64,000 nucleotides of DNA from Yersinia mollaretii ATCC 43969 (GTDB lineage Bacteria; Pseudomonadota; Gammaproteobacteria; Enterobacterales; Enterobacteriaceae). Positions within the stretch are counted from its first letter, which is position 1, and every line of letters starts with the position of its first letter. A model generated the notes under the pieces. It did no database searches. It was not told where the DNA came from and saw only the letters and a list, made by a program, of their open reading frames with translations. Shown here piece after piece: positions 56,929-64,000 of this stretch. The position numbers and the translations under genes were made by a program. The stretch covers positions 3,224,001 through 3,288,000 of the forward strand of contig NZ_CP054043.1 of NCBI RefSeq assembly GCF_013282725.1, written 5' to 3'.

Positions 56929-57477
56929 TCACAATCGAAAGTTTTTCAATTGCTCCATATAGGATAGCAGCGGAATAGTGGTGTCAGTTTGCCAATAGAC
57001 GGAAAAACACACTAATAGAACACAGAATACGCGCTCTAATTGATTGCCTTTTTGTGGGCGTAATAGCGGAATACAGAATCGCCAACGGCAAGGCCACAGC
57101 AGCGGCACGCCAGCAGGGGTGAGCATATCGGCCAGCAGGTGGCTGAAATAGCCAATAATCATGGCGTGGAATGCATCCGCAGGAATAATCCAATCTCGTG
57201 AAATGTCCATTTGGAATAGGGCAATACCGCCGATCACTGCCAGCAGGCTATGGGTAAACCCTCGATGACCAAATGCGCGCGCAATGGGGGTTGAGATCCA
57301 CTTTAGCCGCTGACCCAGAATTGACTTGGGGTGGTCAATATCAGGCAGCAGGGAAGTTAGCAGGGCGCCCGGTATAATGTGCCACCAATCGCCATGTGCC
57401 AGTTCCGGAGTGAGACCGACTTTTTTGGCAAAAATAACGCAGGCGACAGAAAAAATAAGGTGTCCTTCCCCTGTCAT
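56929..57477 (-). CDS. ydjM: Membrane-bound metal-dependent hydrolase YdjM (DUF457), SOS-linked
   Basis: A 182-residue inner membrane protein of the YdjM/LexA-regulated DUF457 family. The catalytic-type residues lie in DIDHPKS and GHRGFTHSLLAV, and ADMLTPAGVPLLWPCRWRF is nearly identical to E. coli YdjM (196 aa). I place the start at 57475-57477 (MTGEGHLIFSVAC), matching the family, although the frame is open to 57633. A LexA-like box lies 20 bases upstream. The exact reaction is unknown. Confidence 0.88.
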   Translation of the reverse strand: MTGEGHLIFSVACVIFAKKVGLTPELAHGDWWHIIPGALLTSLLPDIDHPKSILGQRLKWISTPIARAFGHRGFTHSLLAVIGGIALFQMDISRDWIIPADAFHAMIIGYFSHLLADMLTPAGVPLLWPCRWRFCIPLLRPQKGNQLERVFCVLLVCFSVYWQTDTTIPLLSYMEQLKNFRL

Positions 57478-57496
57478 ACTTGAATTCCGAATCTGT

Positions 57497-57516
57497 AGCT
57501 GTTGATTTATCCAGTA
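57497..57516. promoter_or_regulatory. LexA-like box before ydjM
   Basis: On the minus strand TACTGGATAAATCAACAGCT has the CTG-N10-CAG spacing and differs from the strict CTGT-N8-ACAG core at one base. E. coli ydjM is a LexA target. The box lies just before the chosen start. Confidence 0.6.
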
Positions 57517-57654
57517 TATGAGATTTATTCTGGCATGGATAGCCGTGACGCTGTAACTAAATGTCTCTTTTTTGTTTGAAGCAGGGGAGTTTAGCGGAGA
57601 TATTTCGGGTGTCATACGGAGTATGGCGATCAAGAAAGGAAAACTAAGTAAAAA

Positions 57655-57686
57655 AAAGGGAAAAGTGACCGGGAGTCGCTTTTCCC
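57655..57686 (-). terminator. Terminator of kdgM
   Basis: GGGAAAAG at 57658-57665 pairs with CTTTTCCC at 57679-57686, extended by GAC/GTC-like pairs inside. On the minus strand seven T follow, fitting kdgM transcription from the right. Confidence 0.82.
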
Positions 57687-57764
57687 CAAAGTAATACGGG
57701 TATGGGCATAATTAACAAATAATGATGAGGGCACTCATAACGATATAACGACTTACACGATCAA

Positions 57765-58463
57765 TTAGAAGCTGTACTGCACACCGACACGATAGCGAGT
57801 TTGGCGCTCATCAGTGGTTTTGCTGCCAGCAACGTTGCCGATAGCAACATATGGCTTCCAGTTTTTATCCCATTTGTAAGCGACTTTCAGATCATGACTC
57901 CATTCGTCTTTATTTTTATTGGACAGAATTTCGTCTTCAGATTTCTTGTAGTTTAATTCGTATTCAGCAGAGTAGCTTTTCAAGAAATTGTAAGCAAACA
58001 ACATGGTGAACTCGTGGCCTTTCTCATCAGATTTGGTCTGAGAAGGCTGGTTACGCTTGAAATATGGGCGATAACGCAGTGATGTTGAGAAGTCATCAGT
58101 GAAGGCCACTTTGCCGCGCAGATAAGGGCGGTAGTTATTTGAGTCAGATGAGGACTCTAATGAGAAACCAGGCTCAAGTTGGAAGGTTTTATTGAACTGA
58201 TAAACATAGCTGGCAACCACTTCGGTGCCGTTACTGACTTGCTCGTTGAACGGTTTATTTGGCGTAGTATCAGAGCTGTGTTGGCCCCATTTCCCTTCCA
58301 AAGAGAGACCAAAACCATTGGCAAAACGGTTGGAGATCAGTAAACGGTCTTTATGATCAGATTTACTGGTGTCTTTCATTTCATGCCGATAGTCAATTGT
58401 TGTAGCAACAGAACTAAAACTGATAACAGATGCCACTGCTAGAGTAATTAATTTAAATTTCAT
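57765..58463 (-). CDS. kdgM: Oligogalacturonate-specific outer membrane porin KdgM
   Basis: A 232-residue outer membrane beta-barrel: signal peptide ending SSVAT, start of the mature protein IDYRHEMKDTSK (typical of KdgM), alternating amphipathic strands and the final aromatic-F ending RYRVGVQYSF. It is a 12-stranded monomeric channel for acidic oligosaccharides. It follows togB by ~310 bases with its own KdgR box, and a terminator separates them, so it can be transcribed alone. KdgM-family proteins also include NanC and KdgN; the neighbours favour KdgM. Confidence 0.93.
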   Translation of the reverse strand: MKFKLITLAVASVISFSSVATTIDYRHEMKDTSKSDHKDRLLISNRFANGFGLSLEGKWGQHSSDTTPNKPFNEQVSNGTEVVASYVYQFNKTFQLEPGFSLESSSDSNNYRPYLRGKVAFTDDFSTSLRYRPYFKRNQPSQTKSDEKGHEFTMLFAYNFLKSYSAEYELNYKKSEDEILSNKNKDEWSHDLKVAYKWDKNWKPYVAIGNVAGSKTTDERQTRYRVGVQYSF

Positions 58464-58559
58464 TTTTTTATATAATCCCAGGGTTATGTTTATTTATAAC
58501 AACAATCATTAACAATTTCACAAAACTCAACATACGATTAAAAAAACAATTTCACAATC

Positions 58560-58579
58560 AAAGAAACGATGTTCCACTT
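58560..58579 (-). promoter_or_regulatory. KdgR-like operator before kdgM
   Basis: AAAGAAACGATGTTCCACTT keeps the GAAAC-N-TGTT core of the KdgR consensus. It lies about 100 bases upstream of kdgM within an AT-rich leader (58464-58718) that holds no gene. Binding inferred. Confidence 0.6.
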
Positions 58580-58718
58580 ATTGTGGATATACATTCTATT
58601 TATATTTGTAATTAATTGTGTGATCCAGATCTTTGTTGCTGATTAATTTTTTAATCAGATATTAATTTGTGATGGCGATCTAATTGGTTGTTGTTTTTTA
58701 TGATTAATAAAACAAAAC

Positions 58719-58745
58719 AACCCCGCCAAATTAATGGCAGGGTTT
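58719..58745 (-). terminator. Terminator after togB
   Basis: AACCCCGCCA and TGGCAGGGTT pair with one mismatch around a 6-base loop. T-rich sequence follows on the minus strand. It lies between togB and kdgM. Confidence 0.78.
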
Positions 58746-58776
58746 AATAACAACTTAAGTTAAATAAACTTAATGA

Positions 58777-60066
58777 TTATCTCATGGCGCGTTTAAGAAT
58801 ACGGTCACCCTGCTTATTAAAGTATTCAGCAGATTCTTCGACAGATTTTTGGCCGTAATCGATATATTGAATCGCATCACGGAACAGAGAAACGATCTGC
58901 GGGTCATCAAAGTACGGTGATGTTTTCATTTCATGTGGCAATTCCAATGCCATATTTAAGCCAGCAACAGAGGGATCTTCATCTTTAATCACGCCACTGG
59001 CGCGCAGTTGAGTCACTGCTGCTGCACTCAATGGTACGCCACGTTCTAGACCCATGGCATCAATACCTTCTTTGCTGTTCAGCAAGAAGTTAATCAAGAT
59101 GGCGCTCTCTTCTGGGTATTTAGTGGATTTACCAATAGAGAGCATTTGAGCTGGTTTAAAGAACAGACCTGCATCTTTTGCATCTGGCAACATTGGATAT
59201 GGGCCAAGTATCAATTTTGCTGGCTTGGTCAGGTTATCTGAATATTTAGTAATGGTGGAGTTCCACATATAAGTGCCACCCCATTCACCATTAATCCACG
59301 GCTTCATTTCGTACATATTGCTCTTGCCGAATGAAGCATAGTATTTAGTGGATGGCATAACATGGCTATCGACCATTTTCTTATACATTGTAAAGAACTC
59401 AACCCACTGTTCTGGCGTATAAGCAAATTTCTTATTGGCTTCGTCGATTGTCGGTGTGTTGTATTTCTGTGTCATATAAGAGCGAATTAATGCCAGCGTG
59501 TCCTGGTGCTCTAATACGATAGGGTAATATTGCTCACCCAATTTTTCTTGGAAGACTTTACCGGCGTTAAGTAATTCATCCCACGTTTTTGGATACTCTA
59601 AACCTGATTTAGCCCATGTCGCGTCATTGAAATAGAAAATACGTGCAGTCACTGAAATTGGAATACCGTTTAATTTTCCATTAACCGTGGTTTGTTGCAG
59701 CTCTTTTGGATCAAACTGAGTTAAATCTAACTGTTTTGATACTTTATTCAAATCAAAGAAGCCCGTGCCGTCTTTGGAGAAGATAGGCAGCCAGTTCCAG
59801 TTAGTTTGCATGACATCGGGTTCAGTCCCACCAGCAATTTGGGTCGTCAGACGGGAGAGATGGCCGTCCCAACCAGTGTATTCAGCTTTAACATTAATAT
59901 TCGGGTGCTGTTTGTGGAACTCTTCCAGAGCCTTAAGCGTCATTTGATGACGACCATTGCCCCCCCACCATGACATACGGAGGTTAACTTCATCCTGCGC
60001 AAAAGCCTGATGTGATAATAAAGCCAGAGTGGATGCTATTAGCGTGTGTAGGATCGCTTTTTTCAT
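58777..60066 (-). CDS. togB: Oligogalacturonide-binding periplasmic protein TogB
   Basis: A 429-residue ABC-transporter solute-binding protein (family 1) with signal peptide ending QAFAQ. LRMSWWGGNGRHQMTLKALE opens the mature domain, and WINGEWGGTYMWN, KYPEESAILINFLLNSKEG fit sugar-binding members. It hands oligogalacturonides to TogMN in the inner membrane. The gene starts 16 bases after the togA stop, completing the togMNAB order known from Dickeya. Confidence 0.93.
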   Translation of the reverse strand: MKKAILHTLIASTLALLSHQAFAQDEVNLRMSWWGGNGRHQMTLKALEEFHKQHPNINVKAEYTGWDGHLSRLTTQIAGGTEPDVMQTNWNWLPIFSKDGTGFFDLNKVSKQLDLTQFDPKELQQTTVNGKLNGIPISVTARIFYFNDATWAKSGLEYPKTWDELLNAGKVFQEKLGEQYYPIVLEHQDTLALIRSYMTQKYNTPTIDEANKKFAYTPEQWVEFFTMYKKMVDSHVMPSTKYYASFGKSNMYEMKPWINGEWGGTYMWNSTITKYSDNLTKPAKLILGPYPMLPDAKDAGLFFKPAQMLSIGKSTKYPEESAILINFLLNSKEGIDAMGLERGVPLSAAAVTQLRASGVIKDEDPSVAGLNMALELPHEMKTSPYFDDPQIVSLFRDAIQYIDYGQKSVEESAEYFNKQGDRILKRAMR

Positions 60067-60081
60067 TGGGTACTGCTCCTG

Positions 60082-61209
60082 TTAAAGAGAGATATTTTTT
60101 TCTGTTTTTGCATCAAAGATATGGCATTTATCCATATCAAACTGGAAGTACACGGTGCGATGCAGGCCATTTTCGATAATTGGCCGTGCTTCATCAGACG
60201 GTAGGCGACAAGTCAATTCGAAGTCGTCAACCTTGATGTACATAAAGAATTCATGGCCCATGTTTTCCACACGCACCAATTCACCTTGTGAGTGATTCTC
60301 GGCAAACGGCTGGGTAGACATGCTGACGAATTCTGGACGAACACCAAAGAACACTTTTTCCCCGGTGTGGGCAGCGACTTTGGCTTGCTGACTCTTATTT
60401 AATACCAAGGTGTATTGGCCGACGGTCAGGCCAATTTCGCCCTCTTTCTCTACCAACATGCTCGGTTTGATATTCATCTCCGGCGCGCCGATAAAACCGG
60501 CCACAAACATATTGGTCGGGAAGTGGTAGAGATTATCTGGGGTATCCACTTGCATGATATGGCCCAGCTTCATAACACAGATCCGATCGCCCATGGTCAT
60601 GGCTTCAGTCTGGTCATGGGTCACATAAACAGTGGTTGCTGCTTTCCCGCTTTTTTTCAATTGCTTATGCAAATCTGAGATGCGGATACGCATTGATGCG
60701 CGCAGTTTGGCATCCAGATTTGATAACGGCTCATCGAACAAGAATACATCGGGTTTTTTAACAATCGCACGGCCAACCGCCACACGCTGCGCCTGACCAC
60801 CAGACAACTGACGTGGCAGACGATCCAACAAATCTTCCAGCTCCAGAATTTTAGCGGCCTCAGCCACTTGAGCTTCAATTTGGTCTTTTGGCAGCTTGCT
60901 CAGCTTCAGGCCAAAGGCCAAATTCTCTTTTACCGTCATATGCGGATACAGCGCATAGTTCTGGAACACCATGGCGATACCACGTGATTTTGGTGCCAGA
61001 TTATTGACTACCCGATCACCAATTCGTACTTCGCCATCACTGATGGTTTCCAAACCTGCCAACATGCGCAGGGTGGTGGATTTAGCACAGCCTGATGGAC
61101 CGACAATTACCATAAACTCGCCATCATGGATCTTCAGATCAATGCCATGAACCGCGCGGAAACCGTTGGAGTAAACTTTGCCTAATTTATTGAAAATGAC
61201 TTCAGCCAT
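60082..61209 (-). CDS. togA: Oligogalacturonide ABC transporter ATPase TogA
   Basis: A 375-residue ATPase of the MalK/UgpC type. Walker A reads GPSGCAKSTT, with Ala in place of the usual Gly before Lys; QNYALYPHMTVKENLAFGL (Q-loop), LSGGQAQRVAVGRAIV (signature), VFLFDEPLSNLDAKLR (Walker B and D-loop) and VTHDQTEAM follow. The C-terminal ~135 residues are the OB-type regulatory domain. The Walker A change is conservative and I recall it in other members of this group. Energises uptake of oligogalacturonides. Confidence 0.93.
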   Translation of the reverse strand: MAEVIFNKLGKVYSNGFRAVHGIDLKIHDGEFMVIVGPSGCAKSTTLRMLAGLETISDGEVRIGDRVVNNLAPKSRGIAMVFQNYALYPHMTVKENLAFGLKLSKLPKDQIEAQVAEAAKILELEDLLDRLPRQLSGGQAQRVAVGRAIVKKPDVFLFDEPLSNLDAKLRASMRIRISDLHKQLKKSGKAATTVYVTHDQTEAMTMGDRICVMKLGHIMQVDTPDNLYHFPTNMFVAGFIGAPEMNIKPSMLVEKEGEIGLTVGQYTLVLNKSQQAKVAAHTGEKVFFGVRPEFVSMSTQPFAENHSQGELVRVENMGHEFFMYIKVDDFELTCRLPSDEARPIIENGLHRTVYFQFDMDKCHIFDAKTEKNISL

Positions 61210-61222
61210 GATAAATCCTCTA

Positions 61223-62143
61223 TTAACCTTTAATTCCGCTGCTGGTTACGCCTTGCACGAAGTAGCGTTGAGCCAGGAAGAAAACAATGATGGACGGCAG
61301 AATGGAGATGCTTGCCATTGCCAGAATTTCGTTCCACGGTGCGCCTTCGGTGACGTCAATTGACATCTTCAGAGCCAGCGCTATCGGGTACTTATCTACG
61401 CTGTAGACATAAATTAGTGGGCCGATAAAGTCGTTCATTGACCACATAAACTGGAACAGTGCCACAGAGATGATGGCCGGCTTCAAGATGGGCACGACCA
61501 CATACCACAGCACTTGAAGTGAGTTACAACCGTCGATCTGTGCGGCTTCTTCCATGTCACGGGGAACACCGCGCAGGAACTGAATCAGCATGAAGACGAA
61601 GAACCCTTGGGTGGCGAAGGCCGTCGGCAGATAAAGTGGCAAGTAGCTATTCAGCATGCCCATTTCACGGAACATGATGTATTGCGGAATCAATAACACC
61701 GTGCTTGGCAGCAACATGGTAGTAATCAATGTGGCGAACCAGAATTTCTTCCATGGAATCTCGAAGCGGGCAAAACCATAGGCCACGATAGTGGAAGAGA
61801 TAATGGTCAGAATGACTTTCGGGATCACAAACTTAAAGGTGTTAAGCATGTAATGGCCGAAGTTATATTCCGTACCGGTTTTCCAGCCATTAACGAAACC
61901 ATCACTGGTTGGGTGTTGTGGCCATAATCCTAATGTGGTGAAAATTTCGTTATTAGGTTTAAACGCGGCAGAGAACATCCACAGCAGTGGATAAAGCATC
62001 ATCAGGCCGACAATAATCAAAATGATATAGCGGAAAGTGGCACTGACTTTTGCTTTACGTAGCGTGCGGCTAATTTCCGCATCAGCAAGTTCCTGCGCCA
62101 GAGCTAATTTTTTCTGGTTGGAAGTGTGTTGTACGTCAGTCAT
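61223..62143 (-). CDS. togN: Oligogalacturonide ABC transporter permease TogN
   Basis: A 306-residue inner membrane permease of the MalG type with six hydrophobic segments. The EAA loop appears as MEEAAQIDGCNSLQVLWYVV followed by VPILKP. GGAGG directly precedes the ATG at 62141-62143, whereas the frame is open to 62200 inside togM; the 8-base overlap with togM shows tight coupling. Confidence 0.92.
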   Translation of the reverse strand: MTDVQHTSNQKKLALAQELADAEISRTLRKAKVSATFRYIILIIVGLMMLYPLLWMFSAAFKPNNEIFTTLGLWPQHPTSDGFVNGWKTGTEYNFGHYMLNTFKFVIPKVILTIISSTIVAYGFARFEIPWKKFWFATLITTMLLPSTVLLIPQYIMFREMGMLNSYLPLYLPTAFATQGFFVFMLIQFLRGVPRDMEEAAQIDGCNSLQVLWYVVVPILKPAIISVALFQFMWSMNDFIGPLIYVYSVDKYPIALALKMSIDVTEGAPWNEILAMASISILPSIIVFFLAQRYFVQGVTSSGIKG

Positions 62144-63026
62144 TTTTTCCTCCTTTATCGGCGGAGTAGAAGACCCAATATTTAGATGATTTAAATGCAA
62201 TTGAGGCGAATAGAGCGACTACCAGGAATAATATCCAAGCCAGTGCCGCGCCGTAGCCCATATCAAAGTATTTAAACGCCGTATCATAGATATAGAGCGA
62301 GAATAAATAGGTGTAATGGGTCGGTCCGCCGTCAGTAATAACGTACGGCGCAGTAAACTCTTGGAATGCCTGCGTGGTTTGCATAATAAAGTTGAAGAAA
62401 ATAACCGGCGTGATCAGTGGCACGGTCACTTTCATAAACATTTGCCATTTAGAGGCACCATCAATCATGGCGGCTTCATATTGTGATTGCGGCACGTTTT
62501 GCAATGCGGCCAGGAAGATAACCATGGCGGAACCGAACTGCCAAACACGCAGTAATGTCACGGATGTCAGCGCCAGCGCGGGTTCTCCCAACCAGTTGAT
62601 GGCATCAAATCCGAGCACACCGATAAAACTGTTTAACAGACCATCAATGGCAAAGAGAGCACGCCATAACACGGCAATGGCAACGCTGCTGCCGAGAATA
62701 GATGGAATATAGAAAGCAGTACGGAAGAGGCCGATACCACGTAATTTAAAATTCAGTACAAAAGCGATCCCCAGAGCAAATGCCAGTTTTAAAGGAATAG
62801 TCAGAAAAACATAAGCGAATGTCACGCCCATGGATTTCCAGAATAAATCATCTTCAAGCAGCATATGACGATAATTCTCGATCCCGTTAAATACGGGAGG
62901 GTTCATTAAGTCATACTCAGTAAAACTGAGAAAGAAAGATGATACAAAGGGGAAAGCCGTAAATATTATCAACCCAAGTATATAAGGTGATAAATAGGCT
63001 AACCCCAGCATTCTGTTTTCATTCAT
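62136..63026 (-). CDS. togM: Oligogalacturonide ABC transporter permease TogM
   Basis: A 296-residue permease of the MalF type. The EAA loop is YEAAMIDGASKWQMFMKVTV with PLITP next. LAYLSPYILGLIIFTAFPF is the first helix. The N-terminus MNENRMLGL sets the ATG. It begins 40 bases after the pelW stop and likely belongs to the same transcript. Confidence 0.92.
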   Translation of the reverse strand: MNENRMLGLAYLSPYILGLIIFTAFPFVSSFFLSFTEYDLMNPPVFNGIENYRHMLLEDDLFWKSMGVTFAYVFLTIPLKLAFALGIAFVLNFKLRGIGLFRTAFYIPSILGSSVAIAVLWRALFAIDGLLNSFIGVLGFDAINWLGEPALALTSVTLLRVWQFGSAMVIFLAALQNVPQSQYEAAMIDGASKWQMFMKVTVPLITPVIFFNFIMQTTQAFQEFTAPYVITDGGPTHYTYLFSLYIYDTAFKYFDMGYGAALAWILFLVVALFASIAFKSSKYWVFYSADKGGKND

Positions 63027-63066
63027 AATGCTTACCTATTTTTAATAACATGAAAGATAAATAAAA

Positions 63067-64000
63067 CTACTGATTCAAAAGCGTCGGATAAATAAAGTCG
63101 ATATCATACAAAGTGCGGCTTTCCCCGTTCACCCGATAATCTCCATGGATGTAACCACCATTGGTCATAAATTGAGGCATTACCGCTGACTTATTTTGTT
63201 TTGCGGCAATTAAGGTTAATAAAGCTAATGCAATCGGATTGTCGAGACGGAAATAACGGTGTTGCGCCGATTCAACAAACAGACCACGGTGGTAATGTTG
63301 CGTAAATAGGGTGTCGCCGACTTGCCAGGCTAATTCAAAAAGTCGCGCACATTGGCAATGCTCAGCCAGTTCAGTTAAGGCCAACAGCAGATAGGCGCTG
63401 GCGTTGGGCTTTTTGCCCGTCATCAAAGCAGCCTGACGTTTGGATTTATTTAATTCAGCCAACTGCCAGCGGTGCAGTAATACGCCAATTAAATCCAGCA
63501 GCTCCTCATCTTCACTCAAACGCCATGCCCGAACCAGCGGCAACAGATAGTCAACTTCTAATGGGAAGGGGGAGATAATTGTCCCTTTAGCGCCATAGTA
63601 GCCATCACGTTGCAAGACATAACCGCTCATGTCCTGGCCATCGTTCCATAACGGACGCAATGTATTGCTCTCAACGTCATAAGCGAAACGATAGTAATTT
63701 TTTAACCCGTCAATCACCCATTGCAGCACTTCGGCATCAGGTTGTTGGCGCAGGATATCCAGCATAGCCAATGGGTTATCAATGAGCAGTGGGCGCATGT
63801 CTCGGAACAGGACATTGGCTTCACGGGCGATTTCACCAAATTCAGGGCCAAACTGGCGCTTAGCACGATCGCCATACCAAGATTGGGTCTGATTATCATC
63901 GGCCGGTACAGGTCGGCGCTGCTGTGGTGAGCTGAACTGATAAACCGGCAAACCTGTTTCAGGATGACGGGCTAAAACATATTGGCGATACAGATGTTTG
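63067..64000 (-). CDS. pelW: Cytoplasmic exopolygalacturonate lyase PelW (PL2), C-terminal part
   Basis: About 311 codons are present; the 5' part lies beyond the right edge (the full protein is ~545 residues). The frame stays open to the end of the window, upstream of the internal Met at 63951. PLLIDNPLAMLDILRQQPDA, YYRFAYDVESNTLRPLWNDG and RDGYYGAKGTIISPFPLEVD are typical of PL2 pectate disaccharide-lyases. The enzyme removes digalacturonides from imported chains in the cytoplasm, feeding Ogl. It heads the pelW-togMNAB operon, as in Dickeya. Confidence 0.9.
   Translation of the reverse strand, partial: KHLYRQYVLARHPETGLPVYQFSSPQQRRPVPADDNQTQSWYGDRAKRQFGPEFGEIAREANVLFRDMRPLLIDNPLAMLDILRQQPDAEVLQWVIDGLKNYYRFAYDVESNTLRPLWNDGQDMSGYVLQRDGYYGAKGTIISPFPLEVDYLLPLVRAWRLSEDEELLDLIGVLLHRWQLAELNKSKRQAALMTGKKPNASAYLLLALTELAEHCQCARLFELAWQVGDTLFTQHYHRGLFVESAQHRYFRLDNPIALALLTLIAAKQNKSAVMPQFMTNGGYIHGDYRVNGESRTLYDIDFIYPTLLNQ

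Noticed and set aside
60800..61190. Ala in the Walker A of TogA as a possible inactivating change
   Set aside because: Lys and Ser/Thr are kept and the small-residue change is conservative; all other ATPase motifs are intact.

Overview
The window reads as a chromosomal segment of a Yersinia species. The backbone genes and their order (manX, yoaE, sdaA, nudL, pabB, yoaH; purT, dbpA; ptrB, holE, ftnA; yobA-yebZ-yebY, SdsR; yebV, letB, letA, msrC, proQ, prc, htpX, yebQ, kdgR) follow the E. coli min 40-42 region. An intact pectin-catabolism set (ogl, kdgR, kdgM, togMNAB, pelW) is what Yersinia and the soft-rot enterobacteria carry. All assignments rest on reading motifs and remembered family sequences; no search was run.

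Layout. 1-17.8 kb is conserved backbone: the start of the mannose PTS, serine deaminase, folate synthesis (pabB), purine synthesis (purT with a PurR box), an RNA helicase, peptidases, ferritin and a periplasmic copper operon. One backbone gene is broken: yebG at 9.9 kb keeps its LexA box and both ends but has lost its core. The conserved small RNA SdsR lies at 17.7 kb.

17.8-30.1 kb is an accessory block between SdsR and yebV, neighbours separated in E. coli only by a few short genes. It is a prophage graveyard: a 5'-truncated integrase abuts a tail-fibre 3' end and an intact tail-fibre assembly gene; P2-like gpV and gpS fragments flank a DUF6232 gene and a SIR2-like (DUF4917) gene; then come an orphan Rpn-family C-terminal ORF, an antitoxin-like N-terminus, a lambdoid-type repressor with a strong divergent promoter, a truncated DUF1367 gene and an antiterminator Q. 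Behind three stacked terminators sits a Proteus-type lipase, followed by small genes, a yfcF-like GST and an ASCH protein.

30.1-41.3 kb holds yebV, a triple-PAS diguanylate cyclase, a six-gene archaic (Csu-type) chaperone-usher cluster, and a divergent MFS/LysR pair. In E. coli rsmF sits between letB and yebV; it is not seen there here.

41.3-51.4 kb returns to backbone (letAB lipid transport, msrC, proQ, prc, htpX with a sigma-32-like promoter, yebQ). 51.6-64 kb is a pectin regulon in two blocks: ogl with its repressor kdgR, and pelW-togMNAB-kdgM, with KdgR-like boxes before ogl, kdgR and kdgM. Between them lie amiD, the cystine transporter tcyP and LexA-box-preceded ydjM. Together the products import oligogalacturonides through KdgM, capture them with TogB, move them inward by TogMNA, and cleave them with PelW and Ogl.

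The most promising candidates for unrecognised biology are the SIR2-like/DUF6232 cargo in the P2 remnant, the orphan Rpn C-terminal ORF, the DUF1493/membrane-protein pair, and the SOS-inducible yebG scar.
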